Part shown: positions 59,107-64,000 of the stretch, in pieces
How the letters are laid out: the number at the start of each line of letters is the position of its first letter
Numbering within the stretch: the first letter of the stretch is position 1
Source: Persicaria tinctoria
Taxonomy: Eukaryota > Streptophyta > Magnoliopsida > Caryophyllales > Polygonaceae
Assembly: GCA_037127255.1 (NCBI GenBank)
Contig: JBANSL010000010.1
Location: 27,484,620 to 27,548,619, forward strand
Length of the DNA stretch: 64,000 bases
Direction: 5' to 3'
Program-made: the position numbers and the translations under genes
Notes under the pieces: model-generated
Database searches by the model: none
Told to the model about the DNA's origin: nothing
Seen by the model: the letters and a program-made list of their open reading frames with translations, nothing else

Positions 59107-60673
59107 CCGAGTTATTCACCATATCAGCCACATAGGGTGCAACCAGCAAGGCCTGATCGCGAGCAGCAACTTCAGATAGGCGCACTTCCGACGAAGGATC
59201 GAATTCTTCAAGCATCCTGTCGAGGGCATCATTTGTGAAATCTGCCGGGAGTGCATTGCACTGGTGAATAGCAGCCGGGTCTTCCTCATAATCAACCATA
59301 TAGAGATCAAATATCTCATAGAAAGTGGAGTCGGAAAGAGCTGGATCAAAGCCAGGTGAAGCAAACTTAGCTGTGGCAGATTCACTAACCGGTAGAGCAC
59401 CAGACCCTAGATCAGGGTTGATTGGAGCCTCGCTGTTGGGAGCATCGGTCGGGTGAACCGGAGCCGGGGCCTGGAAAACAGGGGCCACTACCACAGGCGA
59501 AGCAAAAGCTCCAGGCACGGCAGACAGATCCCCCGCCAATGGGACAATGGGATCAGCAGGAAGGGCAGGGATGGTAGCTCGTGCATGCACTGCCGAAGAG
59601 GAGTCCGCCATGCTGTCGGACGAGTTGGAGTTGGAAGAATCTGATGGGTCGTCGACATTCGATCCAAAGAGAGCCAGCAGGGCCTCTTTCGAGTGCCCGA
59701 ATCTGGGCGGAGGAGCTTTCTTCTTCGAGGCGACCCTAGTCCAATCCCCGGCGTTACCAGCCACACCACCCATAGTAGGATCTTCCCCCATTGGTTGCTC
59801 AGCAGCAGAAAGATCGACAGGAGTTTGAGGCATGTTTGCCAGCCTTGAAGGACAGTCATCGAAATCGTGGAGAGACGACCCACAAGCACCACAACCTTCC
59901 GAAATGTCCTCTATCCAAATTGGATAGGACACTAGCTCCTCAGCCTCATTGAGAACTCGAATCCGGAACTCCCAGATACGAGTGATATCCACCGATGCGC
60001 ATACTCTCGGGTATCGAAATCTAGCCCCGTTTTTTCCAAAAGCCGCCACTTTGATGACTTCTCCGATCTTGTTACCTTCAATGAGGTCGGTGAGAACTTT
60101 GTCGCTGATGTATTTAACCGGCAGTCCTGGGATGCGAATCCACACATCGAGCTTAGTAAGAGACTCAGTAAGTGGATCGAAGTCGATCCTCCAAGGTCGG
60201 ATGACCAACATTTGCTTCTTCACATGAAACGGTCTTCCAAGCCAAACCTTCTTGCAATCCTCCGCTAAATCGAAGCGGATTTCCATCCGGTTGTTCCGCA
60301 TAGGGATAATTTGAAAACCCCCGCACAGAAATTTCCAATCAAAAGATATTTTCTTTCTGATCGTGATGATCGACACAGGCTCCCCGACTATGGTAGCAAA
60401 TACCGAAGTTTGACTCAGATTCAGGATGTTGTTCTGCACCCCATCTAATACGCCTTTCAATTTCTCCAGGTTGAGAGATTGCCTCATCTTCTTGTGCTTT
60501 TTGCCTGCATTGGACTGAGTACTACACCCCCCCGGAAGAGGGGTAGTACCAGCAGTTGTATTGGCCTCGCTAGGAGGGTTTGGGCCCTTTCGGGATTTGG
60601 TTGGGGAGAGGAGATCCTCTGACCCCGTGGGTTCTTTACCTGAACGACGAGCATCTGACTGAGGAAACTCCAT
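58967..60673 (-). CDS. LINE ORF1 protein (DUF4283 and zinc knuckle), 568 aa
   Basis: The start chosen is ATG at 60673 (MEFPQSDARRSGKEP); the frame stays open upstream to 61102, but that part (MSSLGGFGLASL…) looks like translated leader. About residues 80-230 are DUF4283 (SVFATIVGEPVSIITIRKKI, WLGRPFHVKKQMLVIRPW, LDVWIRIPGLPVKYIS). A short zinc knuckle variant CGACGSSLHDFDDC follows. The C-terminal half is acidic and Ser/Ala/Pro-rich and ends in a basic patch (SSCKRKLQLEE…SKKRLHD). In plant LINEs ORF1 binds the element RNA to form the ribonucleoprotein. No internal stops; apparently intact. Confidence 0.88.
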   Translation of the reverse strand: MEFPQSDARRSGKEPTGSEDLLSPTKSRKGPNPPSEANTTAGTTPLPGGCSTQSNAGKKHKKMRQSLNLEKLKGVLDGVQNNILNLSQTSVFATIVGEPVSIITIRKKISFDWKFLCGGFQIIPMRNNRMEIRFDLAEDCKKVWLGRPFHVKKQMLVIRPWRIDFDPLTESLTKLDVWIRIPGLPVKYISDKVLTDLIEGNKIGEVIKVAAFGKNGARFRYPRVCASVDITRIWEFRIRVLNEAEELVSYPIWIEDISEGCGACGSSLHDFDDCPSRLANMPQTPVDLSAAEQPMGEDPTMGGVAGNAGDWTRVASKKKAPPPRFGHSKEALLALFGSNVDDPSDSSNSNSSDSMADSSSAVHARATIPALPADPIVPLAGDLSAVPGAFASPVVVAPVFQAPAPVHPTDAPNSEAPINPDLGSGALPVSESATAKFASPGFDPALSDSTFYEIFDLYMVDYEEDPAAIHQCNALPADFTNDALDRMLEEFDPSSEVRLSEVAARDQALLVAPYVADMVNNSGGAGQSSAPETLTVSKSSSCKRKLQLEESDTACSDMPASSKKRLHD

Positions 60674-61305
60674 GAAGCACCAGACAGTCAGACAGAGCGA
60701 GACAGCAGACAGATCGAAAGGAGAGACAGAGGAAATGAGGGAAGAAGGAGTAGAAAGGGGAGAGCAAAGATGGAGGGAGATCAACCCCGGACCCCAATTT
60801 ATAGAACTCCAATTAAAACTCTTCCAAGGGGAGCAACAACAAATCCACACTGATACACCAGTAGGCAAATCTAGGGCCCTAAAGCCCCAAATCAGATCAA
60901 CAAGACCAACGACGGGGGGCGACCTAGGAGGAACAGACCAAGGAGGGGGCTTCGTAGGGATCCTAGGGGGCGGATTAGCCATCGACAAGCACCAAATCCA
61001 GGCCCCAAGACGGGAGAACAGGAGGCTCAAGCGATTAGACCGTGTAGGTCCTTGTCTAGATTGACAGAGAGAGGCCAAGCCGAACCCGCCCAGGGACGAC
61101 ACGAGAGCATAACCCCCCCTCTCCCAATGATTACCCAGTGAAGCCAGCAGAAGGTTGCGCCGTCAGCCGAAGAAGCCGAAATGATGACCGCCATGGCAAG
61201 CCAGAGATAGGCCAGAGATTCGAGAATGATTTTCGGCCGCCCTAGGGCGGATTTTTCCTAATGCGCGTGAGGCGCGTAGTTCCTTTCTACCGGAGAGCAT
61301 TTTTC

Positions 61306-61322
61306 TACGGCTGAGGTGTTAT
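61306..61322. repeat. Target-site duplication of the LINE (5' side)
   Basis: 17 bp tacggctgaggtgttat, partner of 52943-52959. Confidence 0.85.
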
Positions 61323-61560
61323 CATTTACCTTTGCTTCGCCAATATGTATCCCCGTAGCTACCGATTGCACTCTTTTGCTTCGGTAGGTTCCTTGCCGTA
61401 GCTAAACTTATTAATTTTTTTTTTTTTTTTGGTTAAAAACTTATTACAGTAATTTAATTTGTTAAAATAAAAGAAAATATTATCATCTTGAATTTTTTAA
61501 AAAAAAAAGGAAATTGAAATTTGCATATGAAATTAGTCGGAAATGAAATCATTTGTTTCA
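61323..61560 (+). mobile_element. Continuation of the CACTA-like subterminal region
   Basis: cttcgcc, cgtagctacc, gcttcggtagg and gccgtagctaa words continue the repeats of 52764-52959. A T-run (61416-61431) and AT-rich sequence follow. The inner border is undefined. Confidence 0.45.
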
Positions 61561-61602
61561 TTTCTCCAGTGCGCCCTAACCCTTATCTTCCCGCTCACTC
61601 CC

Positions 61603-61955
61603 GCTCAGGCCGCCGCTGCTCAGTTCATCTTCTCCGAGCGTCTCCCTCTCTGCGACGAAGCACATGTGTTCCAGAGCCATACCGAAGCCGGCCTCGACTC
61701 CCTCCTTTCGTTCACTGGCCATCTTCGACTCCTTCTGCGCGCCTTCATCTTCTCCGACTCCCTCTTCGCTTCTGCGCGCTCAGGCCACCACTGCTCAGTT
61801 CATCTTCTCCGAGCGTCTCCCTCTCTACGACGAAGCACATGTCATCCAGAGCCATACCGAAGCCGGCCTCGACTCCCTCCTCTCGTTCACTGGCCATCTT
61901 CGACTCTCCTTCTGCGCGCCTTCCTCTTCTCCGACTCCCTCTTCGCCCTTCTCGG
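61603..61955 (+). repeat. 175 bp tandem duplication, CT-rich leader-like
   Basis: gctcaggcc…ctgctcagttcatcttctcc starts at 61603 and again at 61778; the copies run to about 61777 and 61955 with roughly 95% identity. 175 bp is not a multiple of three, so the frames that cross it change register. This, with the CT-rich composition, suggests a 5' UTR-like exon, not coding sequence. Confidence 0.85.
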
Positions 61956-61991
61956 CAAAGCCGTGGCTGTCCCCATTCTTCACATCGGGTA

Positions 61992-62570
61992 ATATCTCCT
62001 CAAACACCTTTAATTTCAACTCATGAAAATCAATTGAAAATCTCAGAAATTGAAGTTGGGTTGTGTAGTACTGTTTGGTCGAATTTGGGTTTGGCTAGGG
62101 TTCAATCTGGGCACAATGGTCGAATTTGTGTTTAGTTAGGATTTAATTTGGGGATAGTGGTTGAATTTGTGCGTTGTTAGGGTTTATATTGGTACTTTGG
62201 AACGAGTCATAAGTGTATTACATATTTTGCAAATTTGTTATTTTATTGTTGTTTTCTAGCAAGATGAATTAGGAAATTTGAGAAACTGGATGTGTGTTGT
62301 GTAGCAATTCATGATCGTTTGCTTGCAAGTTCACTGTTTTTTTTTTTCCATTAGTCTCCATATTCAGTACCTTTCTTTCTGTTGTGACTAACCTTATTCT
62401 GAGGGGAAATGGTTCGCCTACAGATTTCAATGGCAGTGCCTGAGAACATGGTGTACTTTTATGGTGATTTTCTTTGTAGTTTAATATCATTAGAAATGAT
62501 AAACCCCATTGGAGCATATAAATCCTAACATGATTACAGAAGAACTTGTAGTGGAATAGCTTATAGGTGG

Positions 62571-62629
<59 letters not shown>

Positions 62630-63707
62630 GGAGTTACGAACCAAATTTATTTCTTCTGTGGCACTGTTGGTGGAGGTTATCCATGATTACAACATGTTAC
62701 TGGTGTTTCTAATTATTCTACATCCTTTCAGGGTATGCTGAACAACCTGAACCGATTTCCACATGTTCTATATCTAGAGTTGTTTGACTCGTATTTTGGT
62801 TTTTATTTCTTGACAGGCTTGCATAGAAATTATCATATAATCAATATCAGGTACATGAATCTTTAGATATGTATGTATTCATTTCCTACCAAGTAGATAT
62901 TCATCCCGGAAACTTAATCTACAATTTGTGTATATTTATTTCCTCCATTCTATTATTTTCAAAGTCATGTAATTCGCTCACTCTCTCTCCTCTCTTTGTG
63001 TATGTTTTTGTGGTTCCATTGATCTGTTTCATTCTTAATTTGTTTCACACCTGCTTTTTCGTTGAACTTTCAATATAGGCCAGATTATCTTGGTTTTTAT
63101 TTGTCTTTACATTTAAATGTATAATCTCATATTGGAAATTTGGAACTTCAACTATGATTTTGAAAATTTGGTAGGTTGCAGAATGAGGTGGAAGGTAATC
63201 ATAAGTTTTGTTATACCAAGATAATTGAAGACTACATTTGGTAGGTAAACTGTCCATTCTCTCTTTTTCAGCTTCCTTAATATTTATATTATTCTACACA
63301 ATGATTCGATTGAAATGCCTTGGGTAGTAGCTGCAATTCAAGTCAAGTAGTAGAGGTTTCTCATTGTATCAGAAATGTTTTTTTCTCCTTTAATTTTGTT
63401 GGTCTTGAACACTCATGCAGAATTTCAAGTCAAATTAATTATAAGATTCTATCCTCTTGTGGAATTATAATTGTCTGATAGTGCATCTGTTTTTTTCGCT
63501 TTGTGCATTATGACATTTGTAATAGTTGCATGATAAAGAGATGGTGTGTGATTGTGTATATATGTCATCTTGTGTAAGATCTTCCAATGCAGGTTTTAGA
63601 GATTTATCCTCTGCTGGATACTTTTCATTTTAAAATTTTAATAAATGTATTATTTATCTGAAAAGAACTGGAATATCTTGATAGCATGTGAAATTGCCTT
63701 TTTGCAG
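61992..63707 (+). other. Intron-like AT-rich sequence upstream of the RAE1 exon
   Basis: T-rich on the plus strand, no long frame, several splice-acceptor-like T-runs, and a (TA)n array at 62571-62625. No earlier RAE1 exon could be recognised. It may be a long intron, or spacer if the exon is a captured fragment. Confidence 0.4.
62571..62625. repeat. (TA)n microsatellite, about 27 units
   Basis: About 55 bp of pure TA repeat. Confidence 0.97.
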
Positions 63708-63794
63708 GTTGCTCAACCTCCAACTGATTCAGTTTCAAACCTTAGTTTCAGTCCAAAGGCTAATTTCCTCATTGCAACATCGTGGGATAACCAG
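63708..63794 (+). CDS. RAE1: Exon of RAE1-like mRNA export factor (WD40 repeat protein), partial
   Basis: An 87 nt in-frame block is bounded by a consensus acceptor (tttttgcag at 63699-63707) and donor (gtatat at 63795). It encodes VAQPPTDSVSNLSFSPKANF followed by LIATSWDNQ. This matches the N-terminal blade of RAE1/Gle2, the WD40 protein that works with NUP98 at the nuclear pore in mRNA export; I recall the continuation VRCWE in the next exon. Only this exon is visible: the downstream part (63800-64000) is intron-like and the rest would lie beyond the window. Since no upstream exon was found and a CACTA-like end lies 11 kb upstream, it could be the genuine gene or a captured fragment. Confidence 0.75.
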
Positions 63795-64000
63795 GTATAT
63801 CTAACTAGGATTTGTGCATGGTATTATTCGGCCTAACCATTTGGATTTGATATCAATGGAAAAGAAAAGAAGATTTGATAAATGATACTTCTGATGTTTT
63901 AAGCTGATTTTTAACTATGGTAAGGAGGATATTTTGGGAAGATACGATGCACTTGTGCATCGTGTGGAATAGTCATATGCATCAGGTATTTTATATGCTT

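Larger units (their letters stand above)
52960..61305 (-). mobile_element. Near full-length L1-type LINE, 8.3 kb
   Basis: The element is flanked by 17 bp target duplications. The 3' end is a T-run on the plus strand (52960-52984), i.e. a poly(A) tail with one interruption. On the minus strand it carries a 5' leader (61305-60674), ORF1 (60673-58967), an unusual 1.83 kb inter-ORF region with two long ORFs, and ORF2 (57132-53014). It is longer than I expect for plant L1 elements because of the inter-ORF region. It sits inside a CACTA-like terminus, so it is younger than that insertion. Confidence 0.9.

Noticed and set aside
60674..61102. N-terminal extension of LINE ORF1
   Set aside because: The frame is open but reads like leader. 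The ATG at 60673 gives a normal ORF1 start before the basic N-terminus.

Overview
The window is nuclear DNA of a flowering plant, most likely an AT-rich, repeat-rich intergenic tract. This follows from plant-type Ty1/copia and Ty3/gypsy retrotransposons (including one with a chromodomain), L1-type LINEs with RNase H, DUF4283 LINE ORF1 proteins, DUF1985 protein, hAT/Harbinger/CACTA-type DNA transposon ends, and one intron-flanked exon of the conserved WD40 mRNA export factor RAE1. No bacterial features, rRNA genes or tRNA genes were seen. Almost everything is transposable element, nested several layers deep.

Layout. 1-145 is the 3' end of a long LTR. 146-8023 is a non-coding retroelement body followed by a 3.2 kb Del/Tekay-like LTR (4817-8023). 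It is followed by a fragment of an RPAD-type domain (8024-8163) and a hAT-like non-autonomous element (9222-10065) that carries a second copy of that domain behind a poly-Asn microsatellite. A second Tekay-like LTR (11261 to about 23360) is split by another member of the same hAT-like family (11573-12705) and by an almost complete copia element (12912-20877). The copia element is itself split by a solo LTR (12940-14174) and by an unclassified 1.9 kb insertion (16840-18750). 23361-26325 holds a broken, intron-containing DUF1985 gene on the minus strand. 26769-29998 is a 3.2 kb element with Harbinger-like ends, inserted in or beside LINE ORF1 debris (30.5-31.3 kb).

31660-38745 is a decayed gypsy element (LTR, gag, protease, half of RT) whose leader holds an inverted 2.1 kb solo LTR (33430-35532). 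It is fused to a chromovirus (38746-51066) that has lost most of its 5' LTR, its gag core and its RT. That chromovirus is interrupted by a 7.8 kb gag-only element (40207-48034) encoding an intact 1004-residue Gag. 51067-52763 is LINE debris cut by a CACTA-like terminus (52764). A near full-length LINE (52960-61305, minus strand) lies inside that terminus, with 17 bp target duplications. The window ends with gene-like sequence: a 175 bp tandem duplication, long intron-like sequence and the RAE1 exon (63708-63794).

Most interesting signals: (i) two long uncharacterised sense-strand ORFs between ORF1 and ORF2 of the LINE; (ii) two families of short hairpins repeated in the LTR and 3' leader of the gag-only element, with compensatory base changes in their stems; (iii) capture of the RPAD-type domain by a hAT-like element, in frame with poly-Asn; (iv) a triplicated exon-intron unit at the start of the DUF1985 gene. 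Lineage names such as Tekay, Reina and TR-GAG are inferred from structure and motifs, not from a database search.
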